Assembly: GCA_030704615.1 (NCBI GenBank)
Contig: CM060731.1
Span: forward strand, 27,280,001-27,344,000
Reading direction: 5' to 3'
Length of the DNA stretch: 64,000 bases
DNA from: Takakia lepidozioides
Lineage: Eukaryota > Streptophyta > Takakiopsida > Takakiales > Takakiaceae
Below are positions 46,701 through 57,898 of the stretch, piece after piece. The first letter of the stretch is position 1. Every line of letters starts with the position of its first letter. The position numbers and the translations under genes are program-made. The notes under the pieces were generated by a model. The model searched no databases and was not told the DNA's origin. It was given only the letters and a program-made list of their open reading frames with translations.

Positions 46701-49700
46701 CAAACTGGGGGACGTTCCATTGTGGACTATACCATAATGGACCAGTGTGTTGATTGACAGAACTGATATTGGTACCCCTGACCACTTCCTGGTTTGGACT
46801 GAGATCAAAAGGTGTTTTCCCAACACCAAGAGATCTGTGAAACGTTCGATTTGGAAGTGGCGCATAGAAAATTTCCAAAATGAAGAGCTGGCAATGCAAG
46901 AAATGAAGTTGAAAGAGCAGTGGATTCATGGGAGAGTTTCGTCTCCTCTGTGGCTGACAAGCTAATTGGGAGGAAACTAATTGTCTGCGGTAGAATTGTG
47001 GGCTAAGTACTACCAGATCCGCAAAGATATCAATCAGCTTGTAAGGAAATTATACTGGGACAAGCTATACAGTGAAATAAACTCAAACCACCATGGGGGT
47101 AATGACGAGAGATTCTGGTGGCCCTTCAACGTTTGTACAAGCTGAAAAACTATCAGCAAGTACAAGCGCTAAGGACTACTAAGGGTGCAGTGGTGACTTC
47201 AACGGTTGACATTGTCAAAGCCTTTGAAACCCACTGGAGTATCCTTGGCAAAATCTCTAGGTCTAACAGTGAGGGGTTCTCTGAAGAATAGAAGGACACA
47301 GTTGGAAAAACTGTTCCTATGATTCAAGACAGCCCTGATGAATTGGAGTATATTTCAAAGGCTTACAACGGTCCCATTAGTTCTTCTGACATTGTGGAAG
47401 CCATTGAGCATTTAAACGGATATAAAGCTGGTGGACCTGATGGCATAGTCAACGAGCTTATTAAGCACGGTGGTGATCCCACTAGAGAGGCCCTTGTACT
47501 TCTCTTTAACCTTATCTGGAGGACTGAAATGATTCCCTTTCGATGGCGACAGGGGGTCATTGTCAATCTATACAAGAAGGGTGACAGAGAAGAACCGGGG
47601 AACTACCGAGGCTCATGCTCCTCAATGCAGTTGGCAAGATCTATTGCAGAGTTATAAGTACTCGTCTCGAGGTTGATCTGGAATCTAGAGGTTGTTTCCA
47701 CGAAGGCCAAGCTGGCTTTCGGTGAAACAGGGGCTGTGTGGGTCATATCTTCACTCTAAGCCAGATTATCCAGGGAAGGAAAAAAGAAGGGAAACCCACT
47801 TTTGTATTTTTCTTGGATGTCAAAAAGGCTTATGACAGAGTGTGGAGAGACGGTCTATGGCTCCAACTCTGGTCATGTGGGATCAAGGGAAAGATGTGGA
47901 GAGTTGTCCATAACTTGTATGCTCACACCAAAAGTTGTGTCACTGTTAATGGACAGAAGTCTAACTTCTTTGACAAAGATCAAGGTGTAGCTCAAGGATG
48001 TACCCTCTCCCCTCTGCTCTTCAACTCCTCGAGGATGTGGAAAGTGAGGGATTTGGGTTAAGGGTGGGTGATGCCACCATACCAGCCGTTATGTTTGCGG
48101 ATGACTTCGCAGGCATAGGGGAGACTCCTTCCAATCTCCAGGAGTTGAGATTGATGGTGCGGAAGATACTTTGACCTTTGGGGGCTAGAGGCTAATGTAA
48201 GTAAATGTGCATTGGTGACATTCAACGACCGAGGAGAGGGAGAGGGAGGAGGTGATCTCTAGTGGCAGTGGGGAAGCCAAGAGATTCCGGTCCTTTCTTC
48301 CTACACATACCCCGGCGTTGAGTTTTCGTCCAACTTGTAATTGGGATGCACATATTCAGAAAGTTGTTCAAACTGGCAAGCGCAAAGCGCTGGGTCTCAC
48401 TAAACTTTTCCACTGCAGAGGGATCAACTCTGAGGTAGAAAAACCATGCTTTGTCGAGTTATTAGACCTGCCTTGGGAGATGGTGGGGTCAGCTGCAACA
48501 TATGTCCTAAGTTAATCGACTCTATATCCTGGAAGCAGGATAGGCTAAGTCTTGGCGGAAGAGAGTAGAGATTCTCAAGGATCTGAATCTTGGCCCGCAA
48601 GTCTTGACCCTGCTGGATAAATCTGACTTGGAGGCTGTAGTGTCCAAAGCCATGTCTGTTGCCAGGAAATTGTCTGATGAAAATGAAGTTAGGCAGAAAA
48701 CTGCCCTGAACTTGTTTCCAGTCTCTGACATGGGGGAGGACATCATGGATGACCTCAACTGTCTTCCCACTCTCGGCACTAGACTGAAATTTAAACTCAG
48801 GGCGGGAAGCCTACCTTTGAACAGCAAACAGAAGCAGAGAGGAAAGGGAGAGTGCAATTGCCCGCTGTGTGGGCAACCTGAAGACAATATTCATTTTCCG
48901 ATTCATTGTCCGGGGTTCTCTCACTAGAGAGACGCTCTCTTCAAATCTATCAAGGGAATTGTGCCTGTACCTCTGTTTACCAACTTTGAAAGTTCGAGGC
49001 TGAGCCAAAAGCCCAGGCCCTTTTGGGGCCTGGACAAACCACATACAGCAGGTTGATGCTTGTGTAAAGGGATTTCTAGAGGAAATCTGGAAAACCCGGA
49101 TCAATAGTTTATTCCAAGGTAAGTCTTACTACCGGCGTCAGCCCCTGACAAAGGTAGGTTCTGTCCCTTTGTGTTCCGCTCAAACTGGGCGCGGGGTCAA
49201 TGGCCACAAGGCTACGGCAAACGACGTCTTATGAGTACATTCTATCTCTAGCACACATCTGTTGATGCTCTAGTATGGAATGAGATGAGGGTTGGGTGCG
49301 CTTGGTAGGGATCTGGTGAAAAAGAAAGTTCTACCTGCAACCACAGTCGGTTGGAGAAAGTATCCGCGGTTTGATTTGGTGAGCATTAATCTTTCCTCCT
49401 TTTCCTCTGTCATGGAGCTTTTTTGTTCTTGTGCTGCTTTTCCCAAGCATACCGTTGGTACATATTGGTTCTTCTCCCAGTGATCGTGCGTGTACCTATG
49501 CTTAACTCTTTTGTGTGGAAGGATGCATATGGTGTGCAGGTATGGCATCCAAAATGGTGTGTAGCTTTACTTTCCCATTTGTGCAGAGCTCCAAGTTGTG
49601 GGTGGGGCTTTTTCCTTGCCAAGCCAATTTCTCAACAGCCTTCAAGTCCTTAGGGAGCACTAGGCACCATAGATTGGAACAAATCTCCATAATAAACACA

Positions 49701-51115
49701 TTACATCAACAAATATCAAAAAAATTGTCATGTTCAAGACATAAATACCTTCATGGGTCTTGTTTGGAAGAGCAAACTAGCATCAAGGGAGTGGTTCTAA
49801 CAGTTCAAGGGTGGACAGTCAGCTGTCCATCTCCAGCTTTTGGTATGCTTATTGTTTGGTGTTGAACTGTGGCAGATATTGCTAGGCATTGGACCAGATG
49901 GGCATATAGCATCGTTGTTTCCCAACAGTGCTCATTTAGCAGAGACCAAGCGGTGGGTGGTCCCCATCACCAAGTCGCCCAAGCCACCATCTCGGAGGAT
50001 CTCCCTGACACTACCCTGTATCAACTGCGCTGCAAATGTAAGTTTTCTTTCTTTCTCTGTCTTTGTATTTCCGAGTCGGACTCTTTGATTTGGGGTGGGA
50101 TGTTATCTCCGTGCTGAATGCTGAATGATGGGATGACTGGATGTCAAATATGTATGGCTTTCAGGAGCACTGACAAGGACCAGAACTACCTCTTTCCCCC
50201 TATTTTGCAGTCACGGTGAAAATGCCCCAGAACAAATAGAAATAATTAACCTATTTCACAGTGTTGGCATGCAAAGAAACTTCCAAACTCTAAGAATCTG
50301 GACATGTTAAACAGACAAGGAGACGTCGAAATTGAAGTATACCAAGGGAAGAGTGGTCAGATTGACTGTGCTCTAGAAATGACCAAGGGAACGAAACCAT
50401 AATAGGGGCTGGTTAGCATCTTATATAGCCCCAAGCAGCCATGCCAACCAAGATGCTTGGAGGTATGGGTGGACAAATCAAGACAAGTGGCAAGGCTATC
50501 TTGCAGGAAAGTAATTGATGAAGAGCATTGGGACAGCTACCTGCATGGCCAGTGAGGTGCAGCCATTAGCATGGTCACCCTTTTAAGACTGTTAGCATCA
50601 GCATACTTCACACTTTCTTTTTTCTCCTTCTCAAGCAGAATTGTTGAAATGCCATTGGCAATCTTAGGATGGGTCTCCGGCCTGATGTGGTGGGACCCTG
50701 GAACCAGGTTTGGGAGGGTTAATATCTAATGGAACTATGCCCCATGTCAATGTTGCAGACCTTTACAGATTACCTCTCCCTCAAAAGGTATGATTAGTAA
50801 TGAGTTCACAAGGTTGCTGCCAATGTGTCAAGCAATTTTTTCCCCTGAAATTTAGTTGATGCCTATGTGCTTGGATGACAGGTGCTATTTGTCGTCTTGG
50901 GGGCTAGCAAGGCTGAAATTTTACAAAGAGTTTTTGAGCGACCTGCACTGCCAGGGGCTTTACCTGCCCAATTGGTGAGACCATTTGATGGTCAACTAAC
51001 ATGGTTGGTTGACAACGAGGCTGCATCACATTTGTCAATAGAGCAATGGAATGATCCAAAGAAATTTCCTTTCTGTAATTGGAAGCAGAGCAGGGCTAAT
51101 GTCGGCTCCCACTAG
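43749..51115 (+). CDS. PGL: 6-phosphogluconolactonase
   Basis: Hydrolyses 6-phosphogluconolactone to 6-phosphogluconate, step two of the oxidative pentose phosphate pathway. Seven exons with matching phases: 43749-43924, 44029-44293, 44836-44961, 45337-45440, 49309-49378, 49876-50037 and 50882-51115, giving 378 residues. Family signatures: LSGGSLVK (about 140-147), [28 protein letters not shown] ... [19 protein letters not shown] (about 249-263), then LTLPCIN and [14 protein letters not shown] near the end. The first 58 residues precede the conserved domain and include KVRGRPPKK, an AT-hook-like basic motif, not a typical transit peptide. Intron 4 (45441-49308) contains a LINE in the same orientation; its donor (GTTGCT) is weak. 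The start ATG is the first in frame with exon 2; further upstream exons cannot be excluded. Confidence 0.92.
45470..49240 (+). mobile_element. LINE (APE-type endonuclease plus RT) inside intron 4 of 6PGL
   Basis: In order: an ORF1-like or leader segment (to about 45760), an AP-endonuclease domain (ICAGQETW near 46160; [10 protein letters not shown] near 46516-46545; TPDHFLVW near 46770-46800), reverse transcriptase ([12 protein letters not shown] near 47415-47450; [13 protein letters not shown] near 47808-47850; [13 protein letters not shown] near 47985-48025; FADDFAG near 48094-48115) and a C-terminal zinc-binding motif [19 protein letters not shown] (about 48854-48912). Several stops and frameshifts show that it is inactive. 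Exact ends and any target-site duplication could not be fixed. Confidence 0.88.
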
Positions 51116-51964
51116 GATGTATGACACTGTTTTGAAAGCTGAATGTCATTCCAATGGAGTTCCTGTTTTTTGTGATCACATTGAATTCAGAGTCCTATTT
51201 TCCTCATATGGGTCCCATACACCTTGAGTTTCACTGCCAGGCTCATTGCAAGTTAATCCTTTTACTCCCTCTCCTTGACTGTCGCTTGAGGCTGTCACTT
51301 TCTTCCATGGAAATATAACACAAGCACCATGGTGGCCATGTAGTGGCAGCCTTGAAAGATGGAGTACTTATGTTCTTACAGACCTTCATTATGAAACATA
51401 AATTGCACTTGACTGTGAGTGGCACCTTGCAGTGGCAGCTAGTGATTTCTGTGATATTGTCTACAGGGGAGATATTCTTGTTCATTATTCTGCTGGCAGA
51501 CTAAATATTATTCTTTAATGCAGATACTGAGTTCGGGACATCTGACAGCCTAGCCTTCATTCTCTTAGTTCTGCCAACCTTGTGGCTGTGATAGACTAGA
51601 ATATGAAACAAGCTTCTGGACCTATAATGGCTCCACCCTCCAATATAGAATATATAAGACAACACTAATGTGAATGATGATATTTGACAACATGCCTTGG
51701 CAATTTGAAAGCTATGTATATGGGTTTGTGGTCTATCCAATATGCCTCTGTACTCCGATGTGTATTGTTGGTTTGGTGTATTTGTCCAAAAGTGATCCAA
51801 TGGAACCATATATTGTAATAGCTTGCATAAATTGAAATGTCATGTTGATCGACTCATAAATTGTAACCGCTGTTTTGACAATTGATGAATTATTTCTAGT
51901 ATATTAATATTAAAAACACCCTCAATAATGGCAGGACAAAAACTTGGTATGTCATCAATAATTG
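51116..51964. other. 3' flank of 6PGL
   Basis: Probably holds the 3' UTR; no further gene recognised. Confidence 0.4.
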
Positions 51965-52931
51965 TTTGTAAATATGATAAAATCATGTTTTTTTTTTTTT
52001 TGGTGGGTGCAGGACAGGGGACAGAGGCCCTGCCAGGTTATATCTTTATTAATAATTATTTCGTTAAAAAAATTAAAACCCCTATTACACCATGAGGGAC
52101 ACACACCGTAGTCAGTGAATAAATTCACTACACCTCCTAGAGTAGGAGAGACGTCTAAAGAAAGCAACTGTCTTCTACAGAAAATGCTAAAGGCTGGTTA
52201 GGTGGACAGAGTCTCCCATCATAAGAGCGCTTTAAGATGTTTAGGAAATGATGAAAAAGTCCTGGTAAAGCATGATGTTGACCTCTGTAAACGCTAATCT
52301 ACTCTATCTATAATGGAGCCGTGAGGGCTTAGCTATTGGTTTCAAGTGTTTCCAATCAAGATCCCGTTCAAGCTCTGGCGATACTGTGGAGGGTCGCTCG
52401 GTGATCACGCCAGCACGGGGGAGGGAGCTCGGCCCAGGAGGCAAGATAATTCCTTGGAAGCCCCAGGTGTTTGGAAGTTTGCATGGATGGCTGCAGCGCT
52501 CTTTGAGTTCCGCTTGATGTCTGCACAAGTTTTTGACCAAGCTTTACGTGACTTAGTACTAAGGTCGTAGAAAACATTTGACAGTAGAGTAGATACATTG
52601 GAAGGTTCCCCAGAGAAAGTTTTCCCGCATCGTGCCAAAGTGTTGACCCTCTGAGGGTTTCAAAGACGGGACAGTTCAGAGATCTTTGCTTGGTAGCAAG
52701 GTCATAGTTCAGAAGTAGATCCCACTGGTATAAGAGGTTTTTGATTCCAATTACCATAGAAAATTTTGACCAAAGGCCAGGCAGCTGGGGCATGACAGAG
52801 AAGCAGGCAGTGTTCTACTGATTCCACGACACCACCTGCACAGCAACCACACAGAAGTGCTTCCTGAAACTGTAACCATTCCCCCACCTTTGGATATTGA
52901 AAGTGATGGAGGTTTGTAAATGATAACAATG
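51965..52931 (-). mobile_element. 5'-truncated LINE with poly(A) tail and target-site duplication
   Basis: On the minus strand the 3' end is a run of 14 A (51988-52001 as T). The 5' side holds a zf-RVT-like motif (CGCCAGGVVESVEHCLLLCHA, Cys/His pattern CxxC...H...C) from the end of a LINE RT protein. TTTGTAAATATGATAA (51965 on) and TTTGTAAATGATAA (52913 on) flank the unit and look like an imperfect target-site duplication. It is distinct from the LINE in the 6PGL intron. Confidence 0.75.
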
Positions 52932-53235
52932 TGGATAGCTCTTCTTATATTTTCTTGAAAATGGCCATTATATATTCAGCACCAGAACATGAAAACATTT
53001 CATAAGATGTTAACGATATTGTTTTGTCGTACAATAGCATTGTACCATGGCTACCATGAAGAGCCATATGCGAATATTTTGTGGTATCTATGAATAAGTT
53101 TATTTCAGAAGTTTCAGGATGAAACTGTATTTCATTGAGACATAAAATATGAGCTTGTAAATTGTTGTTTGCAAATACATCTTTTTTATGTAATAACAAG
53201 GATCTAATATTTAAATGGTGTAAAAGAACATGTGA

Positions 53236-53275
<40 letters not shown>

Positions 53276-55426
53276 GAGACAAAATTGTATAACTTAAGCC
53301 ATGTTTATGTATTCCTGTTGGATCAAACGCCAAATAGTCTAAAGTTACACCTTGTGAACAATGTATAGTTCTAAATGAATAGGAAAATGTGTTCTCGTAA
53401 TTATATGTGATGTATTGGATCCTATTTGAATTTCTTTTGTAATTGGTTGAATTGGAGTCCAGAACTCATTTATTGTTGGGTTATATAAAAGAATATTTTT
53501 GCACGTGTAGCAACTCCAAATTTTGGATTATTAAATTGTATCCATATTGAAGGCATTGAGTTTGTTAACACTGAAATATGTTTAAATTTACCGTTCGCTC
53601 CGTTTCCTAAACCATCATGTGTTGCATAGTTTCTCGCACATAACTTTACTAATATCTTGTTTAACACGAAGAGTTATATGTAAGCCAGCTATATTGGCTA
53701 TATTATCTCAAAGCTTAAAAGTGGATGGACATGTATCATTATGCTTATCAATAGCTTCACAGATATATATATACATCCTTTTAGTTTGATTATGGATTAA
53801 CATAGATTTGTTTGTAAAATACAATTATGGAAATGTTGGATTGTTAGGAGCAAGACGACAACATTGTCGATTTATCATATCAATCAAATTGAGATGTTAT
53901 TGCAATTCACAGTCTATTTAAGATGGCAATGATTTCATTGTGTGATTGACACATTACTTGATTAAGTTCGTAACATTTGATATAATCTTACCAAAAACTA
54001 GGTACTAAAGCATCCGGACCTTCATTTTTCTTCTTGAAAATCCATGAATGTTGCACTGGCAGCGCTTGATAGAATCTCCAATGATAATAACATCAAAATT
54101 ACCAAAGTAAGTATTATGAATTGGTTTTATTGATCTCAGTAGTTGATCAGTAAATGTATGCATCCTTTTACCTACAGGAGATCCGAGACACTTCATCTAA
54201 GACCATAAGTTGTAGTTCGTCAAAAAAAAATTGTAATGTGTCTAGTTGTTTAGAACCTAGCTATGACAAATCTTTGCAATTAAGAGGTATGCTTAGTCAC
54301 GAAGGGATTGTTGTTCAATCTACATTGAACGTAACCTTTCCAGTATATGCTATGAGAATTTATTTTTGTTTATGTGTATCAGATTGTGGATGTCTATTGT
54401 AAAATTTCAATAAACCTTGAATAATAAGCAATAAAGTAAATATTTTTCTAGTTCTTGCTCTCCAAGTTATGAACAAGTGCAAAGGTTTATTAGGAAACAA
54501 ATGTTGTCTGTATATACAATCATCAAAATTTGTGTGTTGCTCTATATTAAGTTTTCACAGTTGTGCATAAAAGTTTGTCGTGGAAATAATATTATTATGC
54601 GCGCAAAAGAGATGTTTGTATTAGGTGTTGTAAGTAAACCCATTTCAGGGTGCAAATGGAATTCAGTAGCCATATCATATGGTTCTATCAGTGTCGAGCG
54701 GGTATATTATATACCAGGGTCCGGGTATAAAACATAACCTGGCTCGCCCCTTGCATGATATCTTGACCCGGCCCTACTGGTCGGGTATTTAATCTTATCC
54801 TACTCCACTCTCTGATCCACCCTCTCTCCTGTTGTCTGACCTTCTTCAGGTTGTAGGTGATACTAGAATAGTTTGATTTATTTCTTTGTGTTAATATATC
54901 TAGTTCTACGAGCTTTGGTTGTTTCCTTTTGACAGTTACACCCATTTGTAAGTATGCAGGAGAATGCTTCAATGGAAAAGTGCGCAGATCAATATCATTT
55001 TGGTTGCATGTCCTTTAAGAAAGGTATGGTGTACCTAGGATATTGTGGCCCCATGTACATGGACCCTGACCCAATGTGACAGGTAAAAATGTGTAGAGGC
55101 CGGGTATTTTCACACGTCTGGGTTCTTGATAGGACACGGGTACGAGGGGAGGCGAGATGAAGCCGCCCCAGCAACCTCTACCCGACGTAAAATAGATTGA
55201 GCTTAAGCCTTTTGCAAAGCAACAGAAAAGCTACAAGAACAGAGGCGTATGGGCTTCTAAGGCTTTTGTTTTTTGCTGCACGATGGGCACATGTGCAAAG
55301 GAACTCGTTGAACTGATGATGCAAACAACCAAAGATCTCGACTGCCGAAGGAAGGAATGTGTCTGTGGAATGACGTGCCCGATAGTCATGCTCATTTCCC
55401 TGCGTAACTATTGAAGCGGCAACTCC
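52932..55426. other. AT-rich stretch without recognisable genes
   Basis: Contains a TA microsatellite (53241-53273) and, near 54690-54800, GGGTATT/ACCCGG motifs similar to those at 41.8-42.8 kb. No coding motif found. Confidence 0.45.
53241..53273. repeat. (TA)n microsatellite
   Basis: About 16 TA units. Confidence 0.9.
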
Positions 55427-57327
55427 CTATGATGAGGTTGTGCCGGGCAGGAGATCCGACCTATTAGGATCAGCGATGACAACGTCCGCCAATGTACGCA
55501 GTCCATCCTGTGAGAGAACAATGTCGTGGGTGGATGGGAGTATGTGCACCTGCTCTCGAATGACATGTATCCCAACATCACGAGCAACCGCAGCTGCTGC
55601 ATCCCAGACGACGTCATGCGTCGCAGTGCGTTCTCCACCGCAGGGGCAACGAAGAAGATGTACAGCGAGTGAATCGAGATGATGGCGACAAATACATTGT
55701 TGTAGTCCTAACACAGAGGGATGCGGAAGACCCATTCAAACTCGTAGGGAGGTGGTAAATACAGCTGAAGACATGCGGAAGGGTGCAATGGTTGGTCGTA
55801 CCGTGAGCCACGCGCCTGCTCCGGGCCCTGCGCACAAGAGAAGTCTGGCCCGATGTGTATCTGAAGGAGCGTCGAAAAGCATGCTGGCAAATGAGTGTCG
55901 GTGCACGCGTTCCATGATAGTATCATGTAAATGCTCCAGACCCTGAGTGACCAACTGTTCAAAGGGTGGCAGACAATCCCGTGCTGGTGTTGGGATGAGA
56001 TCTTGCGCTGAACGAAGATGTTGCTGGAAGGACAAAGAGCCATTGTTGATATGGGCAGCCACCTCCATGAGAAAAGGGCGTTGCTGACACATAAACCGAG
56101 ATGCCAAGGTTGGAGTGACTAAAGCCCAACTACCTAGAAAGGCAACAGGGGCAGTGATGAATGTGGATAGTAAACCCACTCCTCCAGAAGAGATCGGGAA
56201 GGTAGCCTGAGGACATGCCAAGGGCCCCTGCTCACTATCAAATGCACCTGGGCCTAATAGACGACCAAAAATCCCCCTAACAGTCGTATAAAAAGAAGAC
56301 AGAAGCTCCACAAACTGGGGAGTTGAGGGGGAAACAGTAAAAGATAAGAAGGTCGCTGTAAAAAGCATTTAGTGAGAATGCCATGGGCTACCTGCATATC
56401 CCCTAGTTTGGGAAGAAGCTCTATATGGCTTGTATCCTATATTCCTACTTCGGACTGGATTACTGTAAGATCTCCGGTACGGGTGTGATGACTGTAAAAC
56501 AAAAGGATGGAGGAAGCATAAAACAATCCCACAAAGGGAATGAGTTGATGGCATGCGCCGCCGGCTGATCGCAGTTCCTGAAATATTGCTGATCTGGACA
56601 CCGTGTTGAAGGCGTTGGTCACATGCACCTGAAGGACGACCCATTTTGGATGAAGGTCAAGGGAAGCCCGAATCCCATGCACCACCGCTTCACAACCTCC
56701 CGGAGTAGCGACCCCAAACTGATGTGGAGAAAAGTGAGAAGAAATGACCTCCCGAAACTGGATCCAGATAGAGCGGCTCACCAAGCGATATAGAACCTCC
56801 CCCACTGCAATAGGACGAATCCCACCTGTGTTCTTGGACATGGCCAAGAGCCGTGCTGCTCCAAACAAACGTGTTACTGGGGTAGGTATATGTCCCATCG
56901 CAATGAAAGAGCAAACTTCGAACAGCTGGGAAAAGCCACTAGCAGAGTCATGTGGATCGAGACAGTCGCGGAGATGTTCATACATCAAACTAGACGGACC
57001 GGCTGTTGCAAGATGAGGGCTACGAGTGAATACTTGTATGAAAGTATCGCGATCCAATTGAAGGTCCTCATCAGGTTCAAAGTCCTCCACAAAGGAAAGA
57101 AGGATGTCGTCCGCACTGGGGTGGAGATTCTCCAAAGCTGTGACAGTATCAGCCGAAGGCGGTGCTGGGGTAAGAGGAGCAAGAGCTTGAGCTGCACGGG
57201 AATACTCTCCTGCCCGGCCTAGCATAAGACTCCGACGAAGACGCATGTGGATAGATGGAGTGGCCTGGTGTGGGCCAACGACGCAATGGCGTGAGCGTTG
57301 CACGTGAGCGCGCGAGCGTACGCTCAC
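55427..57327 (-). pseudogene. Non-LTR-type reverse transcriptase with C-terminal Cys/His motif and endonuclease-like tail
   Basis: Three frames on the minus strand. The first (57327-56437) has an RT start (TAGPSSLMYEHLRD, GGIRPIAVGEVLYRLV, QFGVATPGG, VVLQVHVTNAFNTVSRSA), with the canonical VDxxNAF acid changed to VHVTNAF. The palm xDD motif is missing: the frame breaks off near 56437 and resumes after the palm. The second (56368-55736) is a helical connector. The third (55735-55427) has GLPHPSVLGL, then CICRHHLDSLAVHLLRC and GGERTATHD, then DIVLSQDGLRTLADVVIADP. The last resembles the PD-(D/E)xK core of restriction-like endonucleases, by pattern only. Inactive relic. Confidence 0.7.
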
Positions 57328-57445
57328 GCAGGAGTGACGTGGCGTGAGCGTACACTCACGCCAGCTGACGTGGCGTGAGCGTCATGTCAGCATGCTGATG
57401 TGGCGGTAAATGATGACGTGGCACTGTCCGTCAACTGCCACGTCA
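57299..57445. promoter_or_regulatory. Cluster of TGACGTGGC boxes and GCGTGAGCGT inverted repeats
   Basis: TGACGTGGC occurs at 57335-57343, 57366-57374 and 57414-57422, and its reverse complement GCCACGTCA at 57437-57445. These are bZIP-type (C/G-hybrid box) sequences. GCGTGAGCGT and ACACTCACGC form an inverted repeat between the first two, and GAGCGTACGCTC is a palindrome at 57314-57325. Could be the promoter of the minus-strand RT or a transposon sub-terminal region. Confidence 0.55.
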
Positions 57446-57898
57446 GCATTAACATGCGCCGCCTATAACCGTGGATGGTCCTATGACCGTGGAATTAATG
57501 CAGGGAATCTTGCCTAAATAGAATCAAGACGAGCGTTGAGGCCTACAATTGCAGCATCCAACATTGTGCAATTACAAATGCTTGTTTCACTTTTACAATT
57601 ACGAAGACGACAAAATATCCTCACAAAGTGTGCGCCATAAAGGCTGCCACGAGAAGACTTCCTCCCTCCTCAAATAACAATGAGAGTTATGATCATCTTC
57701 AAAAGATGATTGTAGTGCATAGCGACAGCAAGACATGTAGACTTCGAACGGTGCAATGACAAATGTGCACTACCTAAAAGTTGTCACTCTGAGCTCACTC
57801 CGTATAGTTGGAGGCCATATCATTGCACAGCCGACGAATTGATGTGAATTACACATTTCAAATCATGGTCATCCACATACCACATTACATAGTTCATG
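57446..57898. other. Spacer between the RT relic and the MULE-SWIM gene
   Basis: No coding signal. It holds the 3' flank of the minus-strand MULE-SWIM gene. Confidence 0.4.
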
